Shown one piece after another: positions 1 through 8,511 of a stretch of 64,000 bases of DNA. This DNA is from Neobacillus cucumis. GTDB lineage: Bacteria > Bacillota > Bacilli > Bacillales > Cytobacillaceae. The notes below the pieces were generated by a model that had not been told where the DNA came from, searched no databases, and saw nothing but the letters and a program-made list of their open reading frames with translations. The translations under genes were made by a program, and so were the position numbers. Positions within the stretch are counted from its first letter, which is position 1. Every line of letters starts with the position of its first letter. The stretch spans positions 1-64,000 of the forward strand of contig NZ_JAFBEX010000022.1 in NCBI RefSeq assembly GCF_016908975.1. Reading direction: 5' to 3'.

Positions 1-26
1 TTTAATAATTTTATTATAAAACAAAA

Positions 27-67
27 AAGCAGTTGAAAGGTCGATAAAATCTACCTTTCAACTGCTT
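27..67 (-). terminator. Intrinsic terminator, minus strand
   Basis: A 15-bp perfect inverted repeat (27-41 pairs with 53-67) closes an 11-nt loop. On the minus strand it is followed by a run of T (complement of the A-run at 23-28). It lies beyond a GC-rich repeat and a first terminator, so it acts as a back-up stop for minus-strand transcripts coming from the right. Confidence 0.7.
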
Positions 68-90
68 AAAATGTGGACTTTTTCAGTGCC

Positions 91-165
91 CTCGCCAATG
101 CGCCTGTGGGGTCTCCCCTGCCCCGTACTCCCGCAGGAGTCGACTGCCTTCCGCTCCAATCAAAA
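91..165. repeat. Truncated copy of the GC-rich intergenic repeat (copy 1)
   Basis: This stretch matches the right half of the element found complete at 20951-21085 and 42630-42770. It shares the block GTGGGGTCTCCCCTGCCCCG, then ACTCCCGCAGGAGTCGA, and the right end TTCCGCTCCAATCAA. The left half, with CTTTCCGCGGGCGTGCCGGG, is missing, so this is a 5'-truncated or decayed copy. GC content is far above the surrounding sequence. Confidence 0.8.
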
Positions 166-205
166 TGGTTTCAAAATCAAAACGACCTTTAACATAGCAA
201 AAAAA

Positions 206-226
206 AGAGAGGTGTAAATCCTCTCT
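206..226 (-). terminator. Terminator of the DUF1292 gene
   Basis: AGAGAGG and CCTCTCT form a 7-bp stem. On the minus strand it is followed directly by eight or more T. It lies 11 nt beyond the stop codon of the DUF1292 gene. Confidence 0.8.
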
Positions 227-236
227 CTAAAAAAAA

Positions 237-515
237 TCATTCTTCCTCTTCTTCCTCATCCATCATTTCATCAAATGCAGCGGAAACCTTATCGAATTCC
301 TCATCACTTTCAATAGCTGAAAAATCGCCATCCTCATCCACTTTTAAAAAGAAAATATCAATATCCTCTTCTGTTTCTTGTTTTACATCTTCCGCAAATG
401 CAACAGCGACATAATCATTTTCTTCAATGGTCATCACACCCAAAACTTCTACTTCTTGCTCCTCGTTACTTTCATCACTAATCGTAAAAATTTCGCCTAC
501 TTCAATCTTGCTCAT
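237..515 (-). CDS. DUF1292 family acidic protein (YrzB-like)
   Basis: A 92-aa, very acidic cytosolic protein. It opens with a beta-rich segment (SKIEVGEIFTISDE) typical of DUF1292/YrzB proteins of Firmicutes and ends in a run of glutamates. The molecular function of this family is unknown. In Bacillus the canonical yrzB lies next to yrrK and yrzL. Here the gene stands alone, so it is probably a paralogue. An ATG at 515 has AAAGGGG 8 nt upstream; a GTG one codon earlier (518) has a tighter spacing and is less likely. It is transcribed alone and ends at the hairpin at 206-226. Confidence 0.75.
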   Translation of the reverse strand: MSKIEVGEIFTISDESNEEQEVEVLGVMTIEENDYVAVAFAEDVKQETEEDIDIFFLKVDEDGDFSAIESDEEFDKVSAAFDEMMDEEEEEE

Positions 516-652
516 CACAAATTCCCCTTTAACTAAAAAATTTTATTCACTGACAGTATCTCATAAAAGCCTTTCTATACCAAATTGTGCTGATATTTTT
601 ATGGTAAAATAAATCGTATAAAGCTTTTTATCGTCACAAAGGAGAAATTAAC

Positions 653-949
653 ATGCATTCAAAAGATTTAGAAGAAAAAATCGTACAACAATACCAAGGT
701 GAAGAAAAGATGATGATTCTTGTTTTTGCCCAGTGGTGTGTGAACCATGATCTTGATCCAGAAGAACTCTATTTGCGGGCCTATCCAAATCAGTCATCCA
801 ATCCTGCTTTAAGAGAAGCCATTGAATTAACTGTCCCAAAAGAGGAAGCAGGGGAAATTGCCGATCAAACGCTGCTAGGTGTTCTTTCCTTGTTCGGCAA
901 CGATGATCTTGCATTTGTAATCACAGAGGAAATTCAAAAACGGAAATAA
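653..949 (+). CDS. Conserved hypothetical protein, YxiS-like
   Basis: A 98-aa soluble protein with a strong ribosome binding site (AAAGGAG, 8 nt before the ATG). It contains the segment MILVFAQWCVNHDLDPEELY followed by an acidic helical C-terminus with LSLFGNDDLAFVITEEIQ. It resembles small Bacillus proteins of the YxiS type as I recall them; no function is established. There is no signal peptide or membrane segment. It is a single-gene unit, convergent with the feo operon, and shares a bidirectional terminator with it. Confidence 0.7.
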   Translation: MHSKDLEEKIVQQYQGEEKMMILVFAQWCVNHDLDPEELYLRAYPNQSSNPALREAIELTVPKEEAGEIADQTLLGVLSLFGNDDLAFVITEEIQKRK

Positions 950-953
950 AAAG

Positions 954-990
954 AGGCAGTAGTTTCCGGGTTACACCAGAAACGCTGCCT
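954..990. terminator. Bidirectional terminator between the YxiS-like gene and feoB
   Basis: AGGCAG..GTTTC pairs with GAAAC..CTGCCT. T-rich sequence follows on the plus strand (TTATTTT), and T-rich sequence (complement of AAATAAAAAG) follows on the minus strand. It sits between two convergent genes. Confidence 0.75.
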
Positions 991-995
991 TTATT

Positions 996-2369
996 TTAAA
1001 GAATATCAAGAAATTTTACTGTCTGTGTAATAACCAATGGTACAATGATGGCAATTACGGTCGGAATAAGAAACGCTAGAAACGTCCACTTTTTACTCTT
1101 CGTTTCTTTATAAATATTAAGTAGTGTAGTACCGCAAGGATAGTGCAGCAGGGAAAATAACATCATATTAAGAGCGGTCAGCCACGTCCATCCTTGATCG
1201 AGAAAAATTTGTTTCAAATCAGCTAAATTATCGACTTCTGTTAAGGAACCGGTTGAAAGATAGCCCATTAAAAGAATCGGCACAACAATTTCATTTGCCG
1301 GAAGACCGAGGATAAACGCCATCATAATAAAACCATCAAGACCAAGCAACTTACCGAAGGGGTCTAAGAAATGAACTGCATACATGAGGATACTTGTGTC
1401 CCCGATATAAATGTTAGCAAACACCCATGTAAGAATAGCTGCAGGAGCGGCCACTTTAACAGCCCGAACTAAGACAGACCAAGATTTAGTTAAGGAAGAT
1501 CGGATGACTGTATCAAGAATTTTAGGCTTCCGATATGGCGGCAATTCTAACGTATAGTGTGTGGGTACCCCTTTAAGTGCTGTTTTAGAAAGAACCCAAG
1601 AGACGAAGAAGGTCACGATAATTCCAAATAAGACAATCCCCACGATAACACCTGTAGTGATTAATGATTTTATACCACCTGTAAAATTAGCCGCCATAAA
1701 TAACGAAGCAAACAGAATCAATGTACCCCAACGGCCATTACAAGGGACAAAGTTATTGGTTAAAATCGCAAGCATTCTTTCCCGTGGCGATTCAATGATT
1801 CTTGTTGAGATTACAGCCGCTGCGTTACAGCCAAACCCCATTGCCATCGTTAGCGATTGCTTCCCATGAGCCCCAACCCGTTTAAATAGCCGATCCATAT
1901 TAAAGGCTACTCTAGGCAGGTAACCGTAATTTTCTAAAAGAGCAAAGGCTGGAAAGAAAATAGCCATTGGCGGTAGCATGACACTAACAACCCATGTGGT
2001 ACCCCGGTATAAACCAAGTACAAGAATTCCATGAATCCAATTCGGTGCATGTATAGCCTGAAAGAGGGATGTTAGTTTCCCTTCAATGAAACCAAACAAC
2101 TCTGCTAGCATAGAAGAAGGAAGATTAGCTCCGGCGATTGTTAAATAAAACAATACCCCTAACATAGTAATCATAATCGGGAAGCCAAATATTGGGGAAG
2201 TTAAGATGTGATCAAGTTTTTCTGTTCGAGTATCTTGTTTAGTTTTTGAATATGAAATCCCTTCATTACATAATTGCCGGCTTTTTGTATATAGCTGCTG
2301 GACAATTTCATCTCTAAGTTTTGCCGTTGACAGGGATTGTGCCTCTGTATAAAGCTCCTGAATGCTCAT
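996..2369 (-). CDS. feoB: FeoB membrane (Gate/nucleoside-recognition) half, separate gene
   Basis: A 457-aa polytopic inner-membrane protein corresponding to the transmembrane part of FeoB, the GTP-driven iron(II) importer. Two Gate-type segments can be seen, with LPPMAIFFPAFALLENYGYL, MGFGCNAAA and FVPCNGRWGTLIL, then LGLPANEIVVPILLMGYLS and the C-terminal HYPCGTTLLN. The conserved Cys of GCN and PCNGR are present. The GTPase domain is absent and is encoded by the gene just upstream, three bases away. Its ribosome binding site (GGAGGTGG) overlaps the end of that gene, so the two are translationally coupled. The start is clean and the reading frame is intact, so this is a natural gene split and not a recent frameshift. 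Confidence 0.9.
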   Translation of the reverse strand: MSIQELYTEAQSLSTAKLRDEIVQQLYTKSRQLCNEGISYSKTKQDTRTEKLDHILTSPIFGFPIMITMLGVLFYLTIAGANLPSSMLAELFGFIEGKLTSLFQAIHAPNWIHGILVLGLYRGTTWVVSVMLPPMAIFFPAFALLENYGYLPRVAFNMDRLFKRVGAHGKQSLTMAMGFGCNAAAVISTRIIESPRERMLAILTNNFVPCNGRWGTLILFASLFMAANFTGGIKSLITTGVIVGIVLFGIIVTFFVSWVLSKTALKGVPTHYTLELPPYRKPKILDTVIRSSLTKSWSVLVRAVKVAAPAAILTWVFANIYIGDTSILMYAVHFLDPFGKLLGLDGFIMMAFILGLPANEIVVPILLMGYLSTGSLTEVDNLADLKQIFLDQGWTWLTALNMMLFSLLHYPCGTTLLNIYKETKSKKWTFLAFLIPTVIAIIVPLVITQTVKFLDIL

Positions 2370-2372
2370 TGT

Positions 2373-3062
2373 TTACACCACCTCCGGCACCATTCGTTTA
2401 TTGATTTCATTAAGAAGCGCTTCATCCCCATCTAATAATCTTAGAGAAACCCAGCGAGAAGATAAGTCACTGCCAAGCAATTTTTGTACCTTTGGTTCAA
2501 TGATTTTTATCTTTTCTTCAATCTCATCAGGATACATCATTTGGATAGGAACACATGAAATTTTCCCCGTAATAATTCGATCAATAGTGTCAAGGAGCAT
2601 CTGAAATCCCTTTTTATTTCTTGCCGAAATTTTTATCACCGGGACCCCTAAACGATTCGTTAGCAGCCGTTCATTGATATGAATGCCCTGCACTTCGGCG
2701 ACATCGATTAAATTAATGCAAATCACCACATTTTTCGTCATCTCTAATACTTGCAGCGCGAGATTTAAATTTCGTTCAAGCGCAGTTGCATCCAAAACAA
2801 CAAGAGTCACATCTGGTTTTTCAAAAACAATATAATTTCTAGCAACCTCTTCATCGGTTGAATTTGAAAAAAGGGAGTAGGTTCCTGGCAAATCAATTAA
2901 ATGAAAGGTCTTATCCTTGAATGGAACACTGCCTTCCGCCATGGAAACCGTCTTTCCAGCCCAATTACCTGTATGCTGTCTAAGACCGGTTAAGGCATTA
3001 AACAAAGTGCTTTTACCCGTGTTGGGATTTCCAGCCAGAGCAATTCTGTATTCATTCCCCAT
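2373..3062 (-). CDS. feoB: FeoB GTPase-domain protein, separate gene
   Basis: A 229-aa G protein equivalent to the cytosolic N-terminal domain of FeoB. G1 is GNPNTGKST near residues 11-19, G3 is DLPGTYS, G4 is NLID (variant of NKxD) and G5 is ISARNKKG. A helical GDI-like region (about residues 170-229) follows. It would bind GTP and control the membrane half encoded downstream. The start overlaps the end of feoA by 11 nt. The reading frame ends in VVPEVV-like sequence and a TAA three bases before the next start, so the two halves cannot be joined without loss of the stop and a frame change. Confidence 0.92.
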   Translation of the reverse strand: MGNEYRIALAGNPNTGKSTLFNALTGLRQHTGNWAGKTVSMAEGSVPFKDKTFHLIDLPGTYSLFSNSTDEEVARNYIVFEKPDVTLVVLDATALERNLNLALQVLEMTKNVVICINLIDVAEVQGIHINERLLTNRLGVPVIKISARNKKGFQMLLDTIDRIITGKISCVPIQMMYPDEIEEKIKIIEPKVQKLLGSDLSSRWVSLRLLDGDEALLNEINKRMVPEVV

Positions 3063-3306
3063 ACGATATCAGAACCCCCTCTATTTTTGAGCTTTCTTCT
3101 TTTCTAAGCGCGATGGTGGTTTGACTGACACGGAAAGCAATTGGATCGCCCAAAGGACTTTTTCGGACCACTTCCACTAATGCTCCCACTACAAAACCTA
3201 AATCTAATAATCTTCTCCTCATCACACCCTCTAAATTTAATGAAGTAATTTTAATGATATTTCCTTTTTCCCCATTAACTAATTGAATTTTTTTAGGTTT
3301 ATCCAT
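3052..3306 (-). CDS. feoA: FeoA, ferrous iron transport SH3-like protein
   Basis: An 84-aa FeoA-domain protein (SH3-like beta barrel) that assists FeoB. Characteristic features are MRRRLLDLGFVVGALVEVV and SPLGDPIAFRVSQTTIALR. It is the first gene of the three-gene operon feoA-feoB(G)-feoB(M). The ribosome binding site is GGGGAAAGAGAG close to the ATG. I could not find a convincing 19-bp Fur box in the 128-nt upstream gap, so iron control is expected from the family but not shown here. Confidence 0.9.
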   Translation of the reverse strand: MDKPKKIQLVNGEKGNIIKITSLNLEGVMRRRLLDLGFVVGALVEVVRKSPLGDPIAFRVSQTTIALRKEESSKIEGVLISYGE

Positions 3307-3393
3307 CTCTCTTTCCCCTTCTCTAAAGTTTTTCCCGTGCGCAACTTTTCTTTAATTATATGATACTTCCGAGAATTATGTCACGGAAAATAG

Positions 3394-3413
3394 AAAAAAA
3401 GCAGCCTTTTTTT
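3394..3413 (-). terminator. Possible terminator of the helicase gene
   Basis: An AT-rich hairpin (A7-G / C-T7 with a GCTG loop) lies about 22 nt after the stop codon of the minus-strand helicase and provides its own T-tract. The stem is weak. Confidence 0.4.
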
Positions 3414-3434
3414 GACCGCTTCATAAATCTCTAT

Positions 3435-5711
3435 TTAAATCATTGTAAATTGTTTCCATTCCTTTGGAAGCAACTGTTGATACCTACTCTGTAAGAACCG
3501 ATCGTCAATTAAGACAATCGTCCCATGGTCTGTTTCCGAGCGGATCAATCTCCCTCCTGCTTGTAAAACCTTATTGAGTCCCGGAAACACATAGGCATAT
3601 TCATAGCCGTTTTTCCCTTGGTCCGCAAAGTGGTCTTTAATAAGATTTCGTTCGAAACAAACCTGAGGTAATCCAACGCCAATCACGATTACTCCATTTA
3701 AGCGGTCACCGATTAAATCAACACCTTCCGAAAAAATCCCGCCAAGGACAGCAAAACCCACTAAGGACTCTGTTTGATTTGGTTTAAATGCCGCTAAAAA
3801 CGCTTCTCGTTCAACTTCCGTCATTCCTGCTTCCTGAACAATGGTGTTGGTCGCTTCATTGAATTGTGTAAATTGCTCATAAACTGACAGTAAATATTGA
3901 TAGGAAGGGAAAAAGATAAGGTAATTCCCAGGACGATTAGTGATTAAAGTTTGAATCTCCAAAACTATTCTCTCTCTCGTCTTTTCCCGGTCATGGTAAC
4001 GTGTGGACAGTGCTTTAATATAAACATCGACTTGCTCTTCTCTAAAGGGTGACGGGATGCTAATCGCATAATCTCCCTCTCCTCCGCCAAGAATATCCTG
4101 ATAATATGGCATGGGCGAAAGGGTGGCGGAAAAAAAGATCTTGGCGCGATAGCCTTTTCCCATCTGGCGAAGAAGAAGGGAAGGATCGATACAAAACAAT
4201 TTGATGGTTACATCGTTTCGTTCTTTTGCAGCATAAATAACAAAATGTTCATCAAGTAGTTCTGCTATTTTCACAAATTGATTGACCTTAAAATACGTTT
4301 CTAGTAGTAGTGGTGGAGCTTCTAATGGCAGAACTTCTTCAGCTGCAATCAAAAATTGATGGATTCCTGCTAAAAAATCTTCACCGAGTTGTTCTAAAAC
4401 AAACTCTCTTTTATCCTCTTCAACTTTTTTTAATTGAATAAATAACAAATTGATTTTATTGGCTGCTTCATATATTTCTTGAACTTTCCCCTTAAAGTCC
4501 TTCTTTAATTGAAGGAAAGGCTCTTTGTTTAAGCTGGCAGAAAACATCTCCCGCCCTCGGTCTACAAGATTATGCGCTTCATCCACGAGGATGGCAGTCG
4601 ATTTCTTTTGCTCTTCTAATAAGCGTTTTAACGAGACACGCGGGTCAAAAATATAATTATAGTCACATATAATGGCATCTGCTGAGTAGGCCAAATCTAG
4701 AGAATATTCAAATGGACAAACCCTATGTTTACGAGCATACTGTTCAATCACGTCCCGATTTAGGGTGTTTTCGTTCGTTAATATATCAAAAATGGCTTCA
4801 TTGATTCGATCATAATAACTATTCGCGAACTCACAGGCCTCCTTTTGACAGTTGGTTTCCTCTTGAAAACATACCTTGTCTTTCGCTGTAATGGTCACGG
4901 TCTTCATACATAATCCACAGGAACCCATTCGCGCAAAAGCCTCTTCCACAGCTGTTCTGGTAATGGTCTTGGCTGTAAGATAAAAAACTCGATTAATCTG
5001 TTCTTCTCCCATTGCCTTCATAGCTGGAAATAGTGTTGAAATGGTTTTTCCAATCCCAGTTGGGGCTTTGGCAAATAAATTCTTTTGATCTTTAATAGTC
5101 TTATAAACAGCCCCAGCTAATTTTCTCTGCCCATTTCGATAGCCCTTAAACGGAAAGAGCAATTCTTTGCAACTTTCATTTCTTTTATTGCGATGGTCGT
5201 CCAGTAATTTGGCATAGGGAGCATAGCTTTGAATGACCTCTAAGACAAACCTTTCAAGCTCATTCAGTGTAAACCTCTGTTTGAGAAACCTTTTCTCTTC
5301 CGTCTCCACGTGTACATAGGTTAACTGTACATCAACTTCTTCCAGTTCCCTGTCCTTCACCGTAATATAGGCATACATTTTGGCTTGGGCCCAGTGAACA
5401 GCATATCCTTGCGGTTCTAATTGATTGAGCGGCTGTGAAAAGGATTTGATCTCGTCGATGACCATCCGACCATCTTGGAACAATAACCCGTCACATCTGC
5501 CATCAATCAAGAAGTTCAGTCCCTCATAGGGGATCACAGTACTGAGATACACTTCCTTTTGATCGCCTTCTTGATAGGTCTTCTGAATTTTTTGATGAAT
5601 CTTGGTCCCATCCACCATGGCTGATTGCGAACGAAAGCGAGCATCAATACTGCCGCTCTTAAAAACATGTTCAACAAGTGTTCTTACTGATATTTGAATG
5701 TTAGTCGTCAT
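3435..5711 (-). CDS. XPD/DinG-like DNA helicase with N-terminal PD-(D/E)XK nuclease-like domain
   Basis: A 758-aa superfamily 2 helicase of the Rad3/XPD/DinG group. Walker A is APTGIGKT at about residues 216-223, and the DEAH box (VDEAH) is near 376-380. Cysteines at about 281, 288, 293 and 332 lie where the family carries a 4Fe-4S cluster. Motif VI-like GGRLIRS is near the C-terminus. The first 150 residues look like a Cas4/AddB-type PD-(D/E)XK nuclease fold: DGRCDG at 70-75, then VIDEIKS with Asp86, Glu87 and Lys89 as the candidate metal-binding and catalytic residues. It probably unwinds 5' tails in DNA repair; nuclease activity is inferred. Single-gene unit upstream of proBA's terminator. 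Confidence 0.85.
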   Translation of the reverse strand: MTTNIQISVRTLVEHVFKSGSIDARFRSQSAMVDGTKIHQKIQKTYQEGDQKEVYLSTVIPYEGLNFLIDGRCDGLLFQDGRMVIDEIKSFSQPLNQLEPQGYAVHWAQAKMYAYITVKDRELEEVDVQLTYVHVETEEKRFLKQRFTLNELERFVLEVIQSYAPYAKLLDDHRNKRNESCKELLFPFKGYRNGQRKLAGAVYKTIKDQKNLFAKAPTGIGKTISTLFPAMKAMGEEQINRVFYLTAKTITRTAVEEAFARMGSCGLCMKTVTITAKDKVCFQEETNCQKEACEFANSYYDRINEAIFDILTNENTLNRDVIEQYARKHRVCPFEYSLDLAYSADAIICDYNYIFDPRVSLKRLLEEQKKSTAILVDEAHNLVDRGREMFSASLNKEPFLQLKKDFKGKVQEIYEAANKINLLFIQLKKVEEDKREFVLEQLGEDFLAGIHQFLIAAEEVLPLEAPPLLLETYFKVNQFVKIAELLDEHFVIYAAKERNDVTIKLFCIDPSLLLRQMGKGYRAKIFFSATLSPMPYYQDILGGGEGDYAISIPSPFREEQVDVYIKALSTRYHDREKTRERIVLEIQTLITNRPGNYLIFFPSYQYLLSVYEQFTQFNEATNTIVQEAGMTEVEREAFLAAFKPNQTESLVGFAVLGGIFSEGVDLIGDRLNGVIVIGVGLPQVCFERNLIKDHFADQGKNGYEYAYVFPGLNKVLQAGGRLIRSETDHGTIVLIDDRFLQSRYQQLLPKEWKQFTMI

Positions 5712-5761
5712 GCGTTACCAACTCACTATATGAGAATATACGTTTGTATTTAGTATAACAA

Positions 5762-5787
5762 AAAATAGCGCATTTCTGCGCTATTTT
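5762..5787 (-). terminator. Terminator of proBA
   Basis: An 11-bp stem AAAATAGCGCA / TGCGCTATTTT lies just after the proA stop codon on the minus strand and is followed by T-rich sequence. Confidence 0.8.
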
Positions 5788-5793
5788 CATATC

Positions 5794-7035
5794 TTAAGAT
5801 CGAATTTGTCCAGTTCCGCGTACAATTGCTTTAGTCGTCGTTAATGCCTTAAGTCCCATTGGACCACGAGCATGCAGTTTTTGTGTGCTAATCCCAATTT
5901 CAGCACCATAGCCAAACTGTTCCCCATCCGTGAAACGAGTTGAAGCATTATGATAAAGAACTGCCGCATCGATCGCTTGGAAAAATAAGCGCACATTTTC
6001 GGCATTTTCACCAATAATGGCTTCCGAATGCTTAGTACCATATTGATCGATATGGCTAATCGCTTCTCTAACATCACTAACTTTTTTAACAGCTAAAATT
6101 GGTGCTAAAAATTCTGATGCCCAATCTTCCTCTGTTGCTTGTTTCACAAATGTATAATCAGCTACCAACGATTCATCACCGCGCAGTTCAACCCCTTTAT
6201 CCTGCAAACTGCTTAATAATTCTGAAATATAAGGCCAGTTTTCATGAACAAGCACAGTTTCCGCCGCATTACAAACGGATGGACGATGTAACTTTGCATT
6301 GATGGCAATATCAATCGCCATTTTCTTTTCGGCGGTTTCATCAATAAAAACATGACAATTACCAACACCTGTTTCTAGAACAGGTACTGTCGCATTCTGA
6401 ACAACGGTTTGAATCAGCCCAGCCCCGCCGCGTGGAATCAATACATCCAAATATTCATTTAATCTAAACATTTCAGCGGCAGTTTCTCGGCTAGTATCTT
6501 CAAGTAATTGTACGGCATCCTCTGGAATCGCTGTTCCTTTTAATGCTCCCTGCATTACCTGAACTAATGCCTTATTGGAATGAATGGCTGATGAGCTTCC
6601 ACGCAACAGTACTGCATTGCCTGCCTTTAAACAGAGACTTCCGGCATCCACTGTAACATTTGGACGAGCCTCATACACCATGCCTACTACTCCAAGCGGA
6701 ACACGGATCGTTTCAATTTGTAACCCGTTTGGTCTCTCCCATGCTTCAATGGTTTCACCAATCGGATCATCTAGATGAATTAACTGCCGTACTCCATCGA
6801 CAATTTGTTCGATTCTTTCTTCTGTTAAAAGCAGGCGATCAAGTAGGGATGTAGAAAGTCCGTTGTCCTTACCTGCTTCGATGTCCTTGGCATTTTCACG
6901 CAGAATATATTCTTTTTCTGTTAATAGGTGGTCTGCCAGTTTCAATAGTGCTTCGTTTTTTTCAACAGTCGAGATCATGCCTAATTGTTTTGATGCCACT
7001 TTAAGTTTCTTTGCTTTTTCCAACAGTTCTCCCAT
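5794..7035 (-). CDS. proA: ProA, gamma-glutamyl phosphate reductase
   Basis: A 413-aa enzyme that reduces glutamyl-5-phosphate with NADPH to glutamate semialdehyde, the second step of proline synthesis. Typical sequence includes GVVGMVYEARPNVTVDAGSL, IPRGGAGLI and the catalytic Cys region HRPSVCNAAETVLV, followed by FTDGEQFGYGAEIGISTQK. Length is normal for the family. The ATG at 7035 is preferred because AAGGAG lies 9 nt upstream; a TTG directly abutting the proB stop (7041) is too close to it. It is the second gene of proBA, controlled by the upstream T-box. Confidence 0.96.
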   Translation of the reverse strand: MGELLEKAKKLKVASKQLGMISTVEKNEALLKLADHLLTEKEYILRENAKDIEAGKDNGLSTSLLDRLLLTEERIEQIVDGVRQLIHLDDPIGETIEAWERPNGLQIETIRVPLGVVGMVYEARPNVTVDAGSLCLKAGNAVLLRGSSSAIHSNKALVQVMQGALKGTAIPEDAVQLLEDTSRETAAEMFRLNEYLDVLIPRGGAGLIQTVVQNATVPVLETGVGNCHVFIDETAEKKMAIDIAINAKLHRPSVCNAAETVLVHENWPYISELLSSLQDKGVELRGDESLVADYTFVKQATEEDWASEFLAPILAVKKVSDVREAISHIDQYGTKHSEAIIGENAENVRLFFQAIDAAVLYHNASTRFTDGEQFGYGAEIGISTQKLHARGPMGLKALTTTKAIVRGTGQIRS

Positions 7036-7041
7036 ACCCAA

Positions 7042-8154
7042 TCACTCCTTCGGTAATGTGACCCAATTATCACGATGGATCACTTCTGCTTTTTTGTTAA
7101 TTGAATAACTCTTCGCTTCATTGCTTGGCAACCCTTTGACCGTTTTAAGATCCTGTGCAGAATAAAAAACTTGTCCTTTGCCAACTGTTTTCCCTTTTTG
7201 ATTTCTTACCTCGACGACATCTAAGGCATTAAAGTCTCCATTGACTTTAGTAACCCCTACGGGCAATAAACTTTTTCCTTGGAATAAAATCGCTTTTTCA
7301 GCCCCATCATCTATTTCTATGATTCCTCCGACTTGAGAATGATAGGCAATCCACTGCTTTCTCATTTGCATTTGGGAGTGGAACGGGCCGCCAATATAGG
7401 TGCCGTCCCCTTTTCCTTCTAAGATATCAACAAGCTTTTCTTTCCCTTTTCCTGTGCCTACAAACACACTGACACCAAGCGAAAGAGCCTTCTTCGCCGC
7501 CAGCAATTTCGATTTCATACCGCCAGTACCGACAGATGAACCACTTTCTCCAGCAAATCCAAGTAAGTCATCTGAAACCTCAGGAATGAAATTAAACTTT
7601 TTCGCATCCTTGGATACATTTGGATTGCCATCATAGAGTCCATTAATATCTGTTAAAATAATCAAGGCATTCGCATGTAAAAATCCACTGACAAGGGCTG
7701 ATAGTAAATCGTTATCCCCAAAGGTTAATTCCTCAATCGAAACAGAATCATTTTCATTAATAATGGGCATGACCCCTCTTTGGAGCAGTTCATAAATTGT
7801 TGAGAATAAGTTTTGAAAGCGTGTCTGGCTATAAAAATCTTCTCTCGTTAATAACATTTGCGCAGGAATGATATTAAACTCGTTAAAAAGTTCAATATAA
7901 TGTTGCATTAAGAGTCCTTGCCCGACTGCAGCGGCCGCCTGTTTCCCAGCTGTCGTTTTGGGTCTTGTCGGATAGCCAAGCGAGCCAAATCCCGCTGCAA
8001 TAGCACCGGATGATATCAAAATCACTTCATGGCCCTGTGCTTTTAAATAGGCAAGTGCCTCCACATGATCACGCATTTTCTCTTCGGATATGGTTCCCGT
8101 AGCATTTGTTAATGAGCTGCTTCCAATTTTTACGACCACCAGCTGTTTTTTCAT
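7042..8154 (-). CDS. proB: ProB, glutamate 5-kinase with PUA domain
   Basis: A 370-aa kinase that phosphorylates glutamate, the first and usually feedback-inhibited step of proline synthesis. The amino-acid-kinase domain starts with VVVKIGSSSLT, then ISSGAIAAGF and IINENDSVS, followed by FGDNDLLSALV. The C-terminal PUA domain covers about residues 275-365. The full-length form with PUA is the anabolic type. AAAGG lies upstream of the ATG. It is transcribed with proA, whose ribosome binding site lies inside the end of proB. Confidence 0.96.
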   Translation of the reverse strand: MKKQLVVVKIGSSSLTNATGTISEEKMRDHVEALAYLKAQGHEVILISSGAIAAGFGSLGYPTRPKTTAGKQAAAAVGQGLLMQHYIELFNEFNIIPAQMLLTREDFYSQTRFQNLFSTIYELLQRGVMPIINENDSVSIEELTFGDNDLLSALVSGFLHANALIILTDINGLYDGNPNVSKDAKKFNFIPEVSDDLLGFAGESGSSVGTGGMKSKLLAAKKALSLGVSVFVGTGKGKEKLVDILEGKGDGTYIGGPFHSQMQMRKQWIAYHSQVGGIIEIDDGAEKAILFQGKSLLPVGVTKVNGDFNALDVVEVRNQKGKTVGKGQVFYSAQDLKTVKGLPSNEAKSYSINKKAEVIHRDNWVTLPKE

Positions 8155-8192
8155 TTTTAGTACGACCTTTCATAATAAAAAATAAATAAAAA

Positions 8193-8430
8193 AAACGATT
8201 CTACTGTCCTTGAAAAAAGGACGGAAGAATCGTTTCCGCGGTACCACCTTTATTGATGCAATTGCATCCTCTTGAACCCGTAACGAGGGGAACGGCCTAT
8301 GTTTGCATAAGCAGCTTTTAAAAGGGCAGGTTCAATTATCTTTCCGTGAGAAACCTTTCAGCCAATGGGTTTCACTCTCTAACACATTCCAATAATTTAC
8401 TAATCCCATACCATTTTCAATTTATAATTT
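8193..8430 (-). promoter_or_regulatory. T-box leader controlling proBA
   Basis: Read on the minus strand, the leader has the conserved T-box sequence AAGGTGGTACCGCG (8237-8250). A strong terminator hairpin (8193-8235, about 18 bp with small mismatches, then T8) follows. Upstream lie the stem I features AGAG and AGTGAAA. A CCT proline codon at 8328-8330, in TTGAACCTGCC, is positioned as a plausible specifier triplet. Uncharged tRNA-Pro should promote antitermination into proB. T-box control of proBA is known in Bacillus. The specifier assignment is my inference; the T-box motif and terminator are directly visible. Confidence 0.92.
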
Positions 8431-8511
8431 ATTTGATTATCTTAAGAAATTGAAAAATTGTCAAGATGAAAAACATAAAAAGATAAATTGATTACTGTGA
8501 CGAAGCCCTAT

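Noticed and set aside
2370..2372. Frameshift or nonsense mutation in feoB
   Set aside because: The second gene has its own ATG and ribosome binding site, and both halves end and begin at natural domain limits.
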